Below are positions 23,293-33,747 of a stretch of 64,000 nucleotides of DNA, piece by piece. Under the pieces are notes generated by a model. That model made no database searches. It was not told where the DNA came from and worked only from the letters and a program-made list of their open reading frames with translations. The position numbers and the translations under genes were made by a program. Source of the DNA: Carya illinoinensis (taxonomy: Eukaryota > Streptophyta > Magnoliopsida > Fagales > Juglandaceae); NCBI RefSeq assembly GCF_018687715.1, contig NC_056764.1, positions 16,231,501 through 16,295,500 on the forward strand, in the 5' to 3' direction. Numbering within the stretch: the stretch's first letter is position 1; the number at the start of each line of letters is the position of its first letter.

Positions 23293-23771
23293 ACTATCGT
23301 TATGGAAAAACAGAACCCAAGTCTAGGAGCAATTTTTTTTTTTGGTATCGATAGGTGAAAATGATCATTTTTCTTTATAGAAACAAAGAGTCCTCAATCC
23401 CGTTTGTCAACAATATTAAGTGATTTTTTAAATGTCCAGCCACACTAAATTAGTAGAGTTAGGTCTCAAGGCTTTGCAGCACTTGTCTGGTCACGGACGA
23501 CTCCAATTTTTCGACTACCTACAGTTTTTATTAACACACTATTTTTTTCAGTCCATTTATTTGCTGTGGATCCTTTTTAGTGATGCTAAAATGGGGAGAA
23601 GTTTTAGATTAGAACATTAACATTGTCTGAATTGCTAAACTTGTTATATATGCTTGTAATTATATTTATATTTTTGCTTGAAAAACTAACGTACATTCTT
23701 AGGGGGAGCTTAAGTATTAATACAGTCTTCAGGTTCTACTAAATATTTGTCATCATAAAAAAGAGGGAGAT
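23293..23771 (+). other. Copia 3' non-coding region and polypurine tract
   Basis: Non-coding. TTAGGGGGAGCTT near 23699 and AAAAAAGAGGGAGAT at 23757-23771 are purine tracts; the second directly precedes the LTR. The paired G-rich tracts are common in SIRE-like copia elements. Confidence 0.65.
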
Positions 23772-24908
23772 TGTTGAACCCAAGGTTTCAAGTTTTGTGT
23801 AATTATATATCTATATATAGATTTTGATGATAACAAATAAATTCAAAGAATAAAGAAGTCTCAAGTTCAGGTTATCTACATAATAGAGTTAAGCACATCG
23901 AGGAGCCAAGCATGAGCAAGAAGGGAACAAGTTCACATTAAAGCTCATAGAGTAATGTTGTAAATCTCTTAAAAAAATTCAAAATTCAGATTAAGGTTCA
24001 AAATTAATATTTAATCATAAAACATTAAAATACATTTTCTATATGTGTGTGAATATTTTGAAAATTAAATTTAAAAATTTGAAAGATGATTGATTATCAA
24101 CCTTTACATGTGCATGCCATGATTAAAAGTTTAAATTTTGAAAATATTAAATATGATTGGTTGTCATCTTTCACATGTGCATGTTTTATTTTGAATATTT
24201 TCAAAAGAGATTGATGCTCTTTTTGACTTATGCAAAATGTAGATGATTTTATTTGAAGAATTTGAAAATTAAACAATACTTATTTCTTCATATGCGAAAA
24301 GTAAAAAGATTAGATTTGAAATTTTTGAAAAGTTAATAATGTTGTCTTTGACAATTGAAAAAGAAGAAATTTTTATTTGAAAGATTTTGAAAAGTGAATG
24401 ATGTTGTCTTTGACACGTGAATCTTTTTAAATTTGAATATGAAATTTATATGCTATAAATAGCTCAATTGAGATCTTCAAATTTACAACACAAAGAGTAG
24501 ACTCATATCATTGCAAGTTTTACAACATTTATTCAAAGTTTTCAATCTCTCTTCTCTAAACATTGAGCCTTAACCCTTATTCATTTTAAGAAAGATATAG
24601 TTTGCGCTGTATTATTTTTATTTTACTCATTGATGAGTGTTCTCTGATAACCTACTCACTATCAGATCTCGTATCAATAAAAGGGTGTGTATAACCCTTG
24701 TGCATGAAGAAAGTATTATACGTAGGGAATAGTTGAATCATCACGTGTAAGATGATTGTAAGTATAGAGGGTGTTTTACATAGATCTTTTGTAGCGGTGT
24801 TGCTCAAAGGTGTAATAGGTTTTTATCTCCACTTGAAAGAGGTTGAATAGTGAATTTGGGAATCCTCAAGTGGTAGCTTGAGGCTAGGACGTAGGCAGTG
24901 GGGCCGAA
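23772..24908 (+). repeat. Copia 3' LTR, left part
   Basis: Begins TGTTGAACCC. It contains the first ~150 bases missing from the 5' LTR, the ACATGTGCATG units (24104, 24172) and TATAAATA 24454-24461. Cut after CCGAA by a solo Tekay LTR; continues at 26807. Confidence 0.85.
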
Positions 24909-26801
24909 TGTGACATCCCGTTTTTACGTGTATTTTCACTAAAAGAGTATTTTAATTTAATTAATATATTGGTTCTTTTATTTTAAATTATTGTATTTTA
25001 ATTGGTTTTATTTTAATTTGATGTGGTGTTTAATTTATTTTAGTCGTTTTATGGTTTTTAAAATTATTTTTGTCGGATCAGTTTTTGGACTCCGGAGATG
25101 AGGATTGGACCTCATTTCTTTTCCCCCATCTTTTCTTTTTCTTTTCTCTTTTTCTTTTTCTCTTTTCCGTTTCTTTTTCTTTTCCTTCTTTTCTTTTTTT
25201 CTTCTTTTCTTTCTTCTTCCTCCTTCCTCCCCGTGCGTGCATGAGCTCTCTCCTTCTCTCCCGTCGCCGGCTAGCCTCTCCACCTAGACCCACCACCGCC
25301 GGTCGACGTGGCCAACACCACCCCCACTGATCAACTCCCCTCCGGCCGGTGCACCACCCCATCAAAAATCAGCCCCATCCGAGCCACCGTTAACCCCGTA
25401 CAGCCCATCTAAGCGGCACGGCTTTGAGCCATTTTCGGCGCCGTCAATCTACCTCCGGCCATCACCTCTTCACCACTTCATCCCCTACCTCTTGCCGTCT
25501 TAACCCACCCATTTTCGGCCCCGATCCGTTGCCGGAGCAGCTCCCATGAGTTCAACTCCGATCTGTCCATTTTTTCACTTCCATCGCCATTTCCACCGCC
25601 ACCCACGGCCAAAACTCACTTCCTTTAGCTTCATAAACATCTCTAGACCATTTTCTATCAATCCCAAGTCTTGGTTTGTCCCCGTTCAAAAGTGGGTATT
25701 TTACAACCCACGTCCACAGTGTATTTTACATTGTTACGTTGATTTTTCTCCGCCGTTTGCAACGTTGTACCCTTCAAAAAATACCTTATAGCGCTGTAAG
25801 TATTTTCCAAACTCTATTTTAGATTTAAATATATTATTATTTTTTCAATAAATTCTTTGACTGGTTGGTTGATTCCGGATTGAGTCCGAGGAGTTCGAGG
25901 GTCGGATGGATTGAGGACGAAGTTGCTTGGTTTTGTTGTTTTTCTGTTTGGTTGGATGTTTTGTATCTTGAGGTGTGCATTACATATGTGTACATGTGTT
26001 GGAACTTGAAAACTGGGCTTTCAAGCGAGAAATGTTTTTGGTATATATGAGCGATTGGATTGACTGGTTTGAATCAGAGGCACGTGTAGGGATGGTGGTA
26101 AGCAGGGACGGTGGTAGAATCCTGCCTGTGGTTCCCACCTACGGTGCACGCGTAGGGATGGTGGTAGAATCCCGCCTGTGATTCCCGCCTACGGTGCACG
26201 CGTAGGGATGGTGGTAGAGTCCCGCCTGCGATTCCTGCCTATAGTGCTCTGATGGTTTGGTTTTTGGGCCATTATCGGGGATAATGGCGAGGTTATGTTT
26301 AAAGGATATGTTCTAGGCCAAAATGGGATTTTGGCATGCGTGAAAAAATATGGTTTTATGGGATATGTGCATTTGCATTCTTTCATGCATATTGTTTGAG
26401 TTTAATATGTTTTTATTTTGTGGCGTTTGGATCTTTACTTACCTGTGGCACTATTTTGGTACCGTAGATTTTGATGCAGAGGTCGAGGAGGAGGAATAGG
26501 CTGAGCTCGAGGAGGCGACTCTGCCGGAGTATTGATTTGGAGTTTATGCTTAGTAGTTGGTTTTGAAACGATATTTGTAGCTGGTAATATTTTATTATGT
26601 ATGTTTTGAACGGATTTGTATTAAACAAAGAAAAATTCTGGTACTTAGTTATATGACTCTGTTTATCCGCTGCGTGTTTTCTCTTGCACACTTGTTACAT
26701 GTACACACACTTGGCACTTGTCGATAGGGTGGTGACCCGTGTTGTCATCATCCCGACGTCTCGATTTCCCGTGTCCGAATGTGGGATTTGGGGGCGTCAC
26801 A
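24909..26801 (+). mobile_element. Solo Tekay-type LTR inside the copia 3' LTR
   Basis: 1,893 bp, TGTGACATCCCG...GGGGGCGTCACA, flanked by CCGAA (24904-24908) and CTGAA (26802-26806), a 5-bp duplication with one change. No internal region, so it is the product of recombination between two LTRs. It is a diverged subfamily: in place of the GGGCTAGAGGATGC module it carries three copies of a 50-base unit (26103-26252). Hairpin GCCATTATC/GATAATGGC at 26268-26288 is kept. Confidence 0.9.
26103..26252 (+). repeat. 50-base tandem repeat in solo LTR
   Basis: Three copies with period 50, starting near 26103, 26151 and 26201, each carrying GGGATGGTGGTAGA(A/G)TC and ending CCTACGGTGCACG or a variant. No other copy of the LTR family in the window has it. 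Confidence 0.8.
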
Positions 26802-26969
26802 CTGAACCTCGTTAACATATTGAATTAGCTTCTCTCTTACCCTTACTCTTTATATTTATTGATGTTTCGTATTTTGTTTATATTTTATATTGTGTATTTG
26901 ATTTATAATTGTTAATTTTTAAATACAACCCAATTCACCCTTCCTCTTGTGTTAGTCATTTGGGCAACA
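26802..26969 (+). repeat. Copia 3' LTR, right part
   Basis: CTGAACCTCGTTAACATATTG through GGGCAACA; matches the 5' LTR end 1885-2051. The first five bases are the duplicated target of the solo LTR. This is the right end of the copia element. Confidence 0.85.
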
Positions 26970-27571
26970 AATACTGTAGCTAAAAGCCAAACTTTATGAC
27001 TTTGCCTAATCCATTGCCGCCAACTTTCCATTTGTAATAGCTAAATGAGACTCTTTTTTTACATTTGCATATCCCCGTTATGAGTGCTCTTACAAACATG
27101 GATATATGCTACTTTGAAAATGAAAGTGTTATAACTCACTTTACTTATTAAACAGAATGATATATTTTTCGTCGTCAATGCAAAGTGAAATGTTAAATTT
27201 ACCTTTATTTAAAACACAACTTCATGTTTTTTCAGACCCTCCTCATCCATGAGCATCAATCACATTTCTCACCCACGAGCATCAAAACCTTCTCGACCAT
27301 GAGCATCATCCACATATGCTCACTGATCGTTCGATGGAAACCTAACCCCCTATTAGATGTTCAAGTCAGTGTAGTTCGACGGAAGAAAGACTAGTGCTCT
27401 GCCTATAAATCATTCGACAGAAAACATCCTCCCTTCCCTTCTCCTTCAGTTGTTTCGGCTAGTTAGGGTTTACCGAAAATTTATCAAAAATCATCTCAGC
27501 CTTCAACGTGGGTACATTGTTTTGTGTATGTTGGTATTTCGTATAAACTATTATCATATTTTGTATTTGTA

Positions 27572-27631
27572 ATGGGCCCTTCTTCTTTAACCTTCAAGAT
27601 GACTGATTTGAGGTGGTCACCCTCCAAGAAT
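27572..27631 (+). CDS. Possible first exon of an unidentified host gene
   Basis: The 20 codons MGPSSLTFKMTDLRWSPSKN lie 162 bases after a TATAAAT box and end exactly in phase at GTAAGC (27632-27637), a good plant splice donor. Beyond the donor comes a GA/GT microsatellite, then T3. I do not recognise the peptide and I found no second exon in the window. It may be a chance frame; confidence is low. Confidence 0.25.
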
Positions 27632-27642
27632 GTAAGCAAGAA

Positions 27643-27643
<1 letters not shown>

Positions 27644-27692
<49 letters not shown>

Positions 27693-27723
27693 GAGAGAGA
27701 GAGAGAGTGTGTGTGTGTGTGTG
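27644..27723. repeat. GA/GT microsatellite
   Basis: A GAGAGA run (about 27648-27706, interrupted by single Ts) followed by GTGTGT (27707-27724). Confidence 0.9.
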
Positions 27724-27743
27724 TTTTGCATATAATGAGAAAC

Positions 27744-30008
27744 TGTGATGACCCGTTTTTACGTGTATTTTCACTGAAGGGTTGTTTTTAATTTAATTAA
27801 TATATTGGTTTATTTATTTTAAATTAATGTATTTTAAATTGGTTTTAATTTATTTGATGTTGTGTTTAATTTATTTTAGTCGTTTTACGGTTTTTAATAT
27901 CGTTTTCGGCGGATCGGTTTTTGGTCTCCAGAGTGAGGATTGGACCTCATTTCTTTTCTTTCCTCTTTTTCTTTTTCCCTTTTTCCTTTTCTTTTTCCTT
28001 CTTTTTCTTTCTTTTTCTTTCTTTTCTTCTTCTTTCTTCTCCTTTCTCTCCCGCGTACGCCAAACAACCTGTTCTTCTCCTTCCCGTCGCCGCCCCTTTG
28101 ACCGCCCAGTTCTACGCCGTTCGGCCACCGTTTGGTGCACCGTCACCACCATTCTCTTCCCCTTCCACCATAGATCATCCCCACCAATTTTCAGAGCCAT
28201 CGGACCAGCCGTTAGCCTTCGAGAGCCGCCGGAAGTCGCTGCACCTGCTCTATTTTTGCCCCTGTTGCCGATTCCTTTCGCAGCCCAGAACTGCCGGTCG
28301 CCGGTGGTGTGGCCTACACCACCCACCCAGTTTTCTTCCCCTCTCACCGGTGAACATCCCCACCAAGTTTCACCTCCATCCGAGCCACCGTTAGCCACGA
28401 CGAGCTCCTCTAAGCCATAAGGTTTTTCACCGATTCCGGCGCCGTCACACCACCTCCGGCCACCATCTTTTCACAACTTCTTCCCCTACCTCTTGCCGAC
28501 CTAAACCACTCATTTCCGGCCTCGATCCGTTGCCGGAGCAGCTCCCACGAGCTCAACTCCATTCAGCCCCTTTTTGGCCTTCGACCGCCATTTCCACCAC
28601 CACCCACGGCCAAAACTCATTTCCTTTAGCTTAATAAATATCTCAAGACCATTCCCTATCAATTTCGTGCCTTGGTTTGTCCCCGTTCGAAAATGGGTAA
28701 TTTATTACCCACGGCAACAGTGTAAATTACACTGTTACGTTGCTTTTCTTCCACCGTTTGCAACGCCGCAAGCTTTCTAAAAATACAATATAGCGCTGTA
28801 AGTATTTTCCAAACCCTATTTTCAGATTTAAATATATATTGCTCTTTCAATTTATTTTATCTGCTGGTTGGTTGATTCCGGACTGAGTCCGAGGAGTTCG
28901 GGGGTCGGATGGATGGAGGACGGAGTTGCTTGATTTATTGAGTTATGGTTGGTTGATTGTGTTGTGCATTGATATTGCATTTGCATGGTGCATGCACGTG
29001 TATTTTTTTTTATTTTAGAAATCCTGTTTTCCTGGCATGAATGGATTTTCTGGTGCGTGTGTCTCACGAGCCCAAGCCGGGATGGGTTACTATCTCGGTG
29101 GAGCTCCTCTGGTCACTCGGGAGTGGATAAAACTGAGTGACATCCCCTGGGTTGTCGCAGGGCGACGACCGGATCGCATGATACGGTAACGCTGTCGTGT
29201 CGACTCCGTGGTCCTTAGAGTGGCGGGGACTAGAGGATGACCTGGCCAGGTACGCGCTGGGCGCGAGTCTGGGCATCACTCGTGTAGGTGTCACATGCGT
29301 GGTCGTTACCTGCGGTGTGGCACAGAGCCAGGGTGTGCGGATGATCCCTAAGGGAGATCATGGTGCATGCATAACCGGAATGTTTTTATGGTTTTCGGAT
29401 ACGGGCCATTTTCTGAGAAAATGACGATGTTGGTTTTCGAGGCTTTTGATCCATTTTCTGGGAAAATGGTGGTTTGGGCCATTATCTGGGATAATGGCGA
29501 GGCTTGGTTTTAAGGATGTGTTTTTGTGGGCCAAATGGGTTTTTGGCGTGCGTGGTAAAAATGTGGTTTTGTGGGACATGTGCATTGACTTTTCTTGCAT
29601 CCATGTTGTTTGAGTTCTATGTGTTTTTATCTGGTGGTGTTTGGGTTTTACTTACCTGCGGTACCATTTTTGGTTCCGTAGCTTTTGGTGCAGAGTTCGA
29701 GGATGAGGAGGAAGAGGCTGAGCCCGAGGATGCGGCTCCGCCGGGTTGCTGATGTTATGTTTTGTATTTGATTTTAAACTATACCCGTGTTTTGTTATAT
29801 TTATTTATGTATGTTTTTGAATAGCTTTGTATTAAACAAGAAAAATTCTGGTACTTAGTTATTGACTTGCTTTTCGCTGCGTATTTCTCGTGCACGTTGT
29901 TGTGTTTGCACACACTTGGCACACGTCGATAGGATGATGACCCGTGATGTCATCATCCGGACGTCTCGATTTTCCCGTGTCCGTGCATGGGGATTTGGGG
30001 GCGTCACA
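27744..30008 (+). repeat. T3 5' LTR
   Basis: TGTGATGACCCG...GGGGGCGTCACA. It contains the palindromes TGGGTAATTTATTACCCA and ACAGTGTAAATTACACTGT-like (28690-28740) and four successive hairpins at 29403-29550, the first imperfect here. The acidic reading frame ends at TGA 29750-29752. Confidence 0.9.
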
Positions 30009-30010
30009 GG

Positions 30011-30022
30011 TGGTATCAGAGC
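30011..30022 (+). other. T3 primer-binding site, initiator tRNA-Met
   Basis: TGGTATCAGAGC two bases after the LTR end; identical to that of T4. Confidence 0.9.
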
Positions 30023-30600
30023 AGTTTGGCTCTGGGTAAAACCACATGTCTCGTAGGTAGTACCAGAATGTTTTTAAAGTTGTGTTTTAAAATTTATTTT
30101 AAGTAAAGTTGATGTTTGATATGTTTTAATTGTTTTATTTGTTTGAGCTCGTTTGCTTGTATGTATTTATTTAGTTGTGTTATTGCATGCTGGTTTCTTT
30201 TTTATGTTTTCTTGTTTTGTGGTTTGGTTTGGGTTTTTGGTTTTATGTTGTTGGTTTTATTTGTTTTTCTTAAAGGGGGTCAAATGTTGTGTTGTGGCAG
30301 GAAGACGGTATAATCGAGGATACTATTATTAGGCAAGAACATTTAGTGTAGTAGGCTTGAATTTTTAGCAATGTGGTTTGCTTGTATGATGTTGAGGTCT
30401 GAAGGGAATTTCATGGTTTAGGCAATCTTTGTAAGGCAAGAACTTACGTAGCAATGAGGAGAGGGATTAGCTTTAAGTCGCTTAAGATGATTGAGGTCAA
30501 GGTTTTGTAGAATTTATGTAACGAGGCTATAGGATAGGAGAGTGTAGGTTCAGCGAACTTTAAGGATGTGTTTAAGGGAATTTTGTTTAAGGATTGGGGT
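30023..30600 (+). other. T3 leader and replaced gag N-terminal region
   Basis: The first ~280 bases match the leader of T4 (for example GGTAAAACCACATGTC). From about 30300 the sequence no longer matches the T4 gag start and has no open frame. Gag sequence resumes near 30607. Confidence 0.6.
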
Positions 30601-30606
30601 CTTTTG

Positions 30607-31303
30607 CCGTTGTAACCTGGCAGCGCTTCAAGAAAGAGTTTAATGACCGCTTCTTTCCCGCATCGGTAAGGAAGCAAAAGGCAAGAGAGTTCTCAAATTT
30701 GGTCCAATGGGGGGCATGACAGTGGAACAGTGCGCCCGACAATTTATAGAACTTGGGCGATTTGCTCCCCACCTCATCGCCTCGGAGGAGATGCAGGCAG
30801 AGCGTTTCCAGGAGGGTCTACGTTCTGATATACGCCGAATGGTGGTCAGCCACCGGATATCCACTTTTCAGGATTTAGTGGATGTGGTCACTCTTGTAGA
30901 GCGAGAGAATAATCTGAATATGGGCTCCCCTTCAGGACAAAAGAGGCAGAGTTTTACTGGTGAAGGAAGTAGTTCGGGTTCGCCTCAGAAGTTTGTTCAG
31001 CGGGCCGAGACTCGACCATAAACAGCCTCGGGAGTGCGTATGGGAGGCCGAGTTCTAGTTTGTGGCAAATGTAATAAAGCTCATGAGGGTGAGTGTCGTC
31101 TGGGTAGTAATCAATGTTTTGAATGCGGTCAGACGGGGCATTTTGCTCGTGGGTGCCCTAGTCGAGTTCAAGAAAGCCGTGGCGCTCGTCGCAGTGGTAG
31201 AACTAACCAGAGGCATTTAGCTCGGGCTCGAATGTACGCAGTGACTCTTGGTACTGTTGGAGACGAGGTTACGGAGACTCAGAATGCTAGAGTCATGGCA
31301 TGA
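30607..31303 (+). pseudogene. gag: T3 gag, middle and C-terminal part
   Basis: Starts within the capsid (TWQRFKKEFNDRFFPA-like), with a shift near 30705, then an open stretch 30707-31021 (ARQFIELGRFAPHLIASEEM), stop TAA 31019, and 31034-31303 in the same frame. An intact CCHC zinc knuckle, CFECGQTGHFARGC, lies at 31114-31155; this binds element RNA in Gag. The frame stops at TGA 31301, where T4 goes on to protease. Compare T4, whose knuckle has lost the last Cys. Confidence 0.8.
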
Positions 31304-33735
31304 TCTGGGTGATCTTTTAGGGAAGTAGAATAATTGAGTTCTTTAGTTCCGAGGAGTTTATGAAATGGTCTATAGCGTAGTAGTTTGTAAGTTCAACAAA
31401 TTTCAAGGATAGATTTTATGAAATTTCATTAAAGTTTTAAAGTTTGGGGCCTTATAGATTTTAGGAAAATAAGTTTATGGTAATTAAGGTGTTAGGTTCG
31501 ACAAGCTTTGGGGGGGAAAAAAATTAAATTTCGAGTTTTAGATTTCGTGATTCGGATGAATAATTTGGTGACAATTGGGGCTTTAGAATTTACAAGCTTT
31601 TAAGGTGAATATTTTTGATTAAAGCTACCAATCTTGAGAATTTCAAAAAAATGATTTATTATCTATTAATGTTTTAGAATTTAAAGGATTTGAGAGTCGA
31701 TTTTTCTTTTATGGGATGTAAGTTCTTTGATCTTAGAGGTTCCGGAAGATGATTCTTGTTTGATTTAAGGTTTTAGAATTGCAGAATTGAAGGACTGATT
31801 TATAATTGGATTTGAGTTCTTAGTTTTACGGACTTAGTGCTGTAGCTTGATCTACTCTGTGAGTGATTAGTTTGTAACCATTAAAATGGGGTTGATTAGA
31901 GTCGAGTTATTGATATGAAAATTTTTCTAGAGTAGATTTCTTTGAGGATTAGCGGTAATGATCTATTTCGTGTATTTCTTTGAGGATTGAAGATATCGAG
32001 CTAGTTTAGAAAATAATTATTGTTAACTCGAGGTTGTAGTGGCAGATTTTAGGAAATGATTCTATTGATTCGAAAGATATAGGTCCATCAGGGTGTTGGA
32101 AATAGTAGATTTTGTGTTGGTATTGAATACGATTGAATTTGAGGCTATACGATCCGTAGACTTTTGGGAATGGATTCTTAACAAGTTTAAGGTCATTCTC
32201 GGTACCAAACTTTAAGCAATGGCTAGTTCCTGATTTAAGGATATAAGTTGAGTAGATTCAGGAATGATTCTTGTTGAGTTGAGGATATAAGTCTAGGTGA
32301 TGGAAATGTGATAATGGATCACTTGTACGTTTGAATGATTTTTGGTGTTGGCTAAGAGTGCATGAGATCGATGAGTAGTAATGGTAAGTGCGTATGGATT
32401 CTGGGGAGTGCTGGTCCTAGTTTCAGCAATTTTTGGCTTGGTAGGAGTTGAAGAGGAATCTGTGTGATAATATTAAAATTCAAGAGATTTTGGCTCTGGG
32501 TCATTTGGTAAGTTGAACGGAATGTACAGTCGAATCGGGTTACCCATTGGAATGATGGTTTGAAACGACTATTGTATTCATCTTGAGAATTAATTGCGAC
32601 TTGAAGTCATAAGAATTTAAATTGGTGAGGCTATACTTTTCTTTGGAGATCAAGTATTCAATTGGGAGAATTAGGGATATGGTTATTTAACTTGAAAGAG
32701 ATCGTTAGGTCACCATGTGTGGTGTATGAAGTAATAAAGCAGTAGGATCCATGAGTGTTGTTTAATAGTTTTTGATGGATTTAAGATTTAAACAGTATGG
32801 CCTGTCTTGAGATTTATTTGTGAAGTGCTATGAAGAAATTAGTTGTGCTAAAACTAGAGTTTTTGAGAGTACAAGTAGGTGGGTGAGTTACCACGAGCGT
32901 TTCGATTATGTCTAGGTGAAGTCAATGGTAGTTTATGGTGAGTTAGTTATTGCAAGATTAGATGTTATTCAAAATATAGGAAATGAGCTTGAAGTGTGGG
33001 ATATCGGATAGAGGTTATAGGCGCTCTCGTTGGTTGGCTGGGAAGGATTTAGGCCTTTTGGAGATGTTCCTTATCTTTAGAAGAGACATGTGTATTTTGG
33101 GATGATGTTATGTGTTTGCAAATTGGGGCCTGGAGGTTGATTAATACTAGTTTCCATCATCAATCAATGGATGTATTTTTGCGGAATGTTGGTTTTCGTT
33201 TAGGGCAGCGATGGCCAACTGAGGAATGAGTGGAGATTTGTGGTTTTTGGAAGTATATGATTTTCTATGAAAATGTGGTAAACGTTTTCTTGTGGTTAGG
33301 TGTGGATTGAGCTTGTACTTCATGATATTAATTTTTGAGGATATAGCCTTTATGTATGTTGGTGAGTTATCAGAGTGCGCACGAAAGCATGATTTTTGGA
33401 GATTCTTAGAAGTTCAATATTTTGTGTTGATTTTGAAGGATTAGTAGTGATTCGAAGTTTTAATGGGAGATTAATCTTTTGATCGTGCAATTTGGTTTAT
33501 GGATGGTTAACTTTGGAAGTGGCTATTAAGTTACCAAAGTTGGAATGGGATGAAAGTTTGGAAGGTAAAGCAGAGACGTCGTGGATATTAGTAATTTATG
33601 GTGTGAAGATAATAACCATTGGATTTATTGGGAGTTGTCGATGATATGTATCTCCCAGTTATATTCAGAGTTGTATCCTGTATCTTTTTTGCGCTGGTGG
33701 TTGATCTTGCAAATTTCAAGGACGAAATTTATTTT
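31304..33735 (+). other. T3 internal region of unknown origin
   Basis: About 2.4 kb replacing protease through integrase. It is rich in short phrases such as TTTTAGAATT, GGATTTAAG and GATTCTTG, has no open frame above about 65 codons and no resemblance that I can see to T4 pol. The last ~45 bases (GATCTTGCAAATTTCAAGGA and on) match T1 and T4 again. It may be host sequence, filler or an older derivative of pol beyond recognition. Confidence 0.5.
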
Positions 33736-33747
33736 AAGGGGGGAGGA
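33736..33747 (+). other. T3 polypurine tract
   Basis: AAGGGGGGAGGA immediately before the 3' LTR. Confidence 0.85.

Larger units (their letters stand above)
919..26969 (+). mobile_element. SIRE-type Ty1/copia element, decayed and nested
   Basis: Two copies of one LTR flank a gag-pol region in copia order (gag, protease, integrase, reverse transcriptase, RNase H). After removing the Tekay insertion 5703-20945 and the solo LTR 24909-26801, about 8.9 kb remain. The gag C-terminal coiled coil, the QRCAFDK-like phrase near 3425, the long region between RNase H and the 3' LTR, and the AGGGGGAG phrase near 23701 and GAGGGAG just before the 3' LTR are typical of the SIRE lineage; this assignment is inference from those motifs. 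The left LTR lacks its first ~150 bases, so no target duplication can be read. Numerous stops make it non-functional. Confidence 0.8.
26970..27743 (+). other. Unassigned flank with possible promoter and first exon
   Basis: Non-transposon-like sequence. Features visible: four GAGCATCA repeats (27240-27320), TATAAAT at 27404-27410, a CT-rich leader with TTAGGGTTTACC, then ATG 27572. T3 is inserted at its right edge. Confidence 0.4.

Noticed and set aside
27524..27748. 74-codon frame through the GA/GT microsatellite as a full gene
   Set aside because: The Arg-Glu run is microsatellite; only the first 20 codons before GTAAGC are plausible as coding, and are listed separately.
31304..33735. Decayed pol in T3
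   Set aside because: No stretch matches protease, RT, RNase H or integrase of T1 or T4 on either strand by eye, although those copies align with each other easily.
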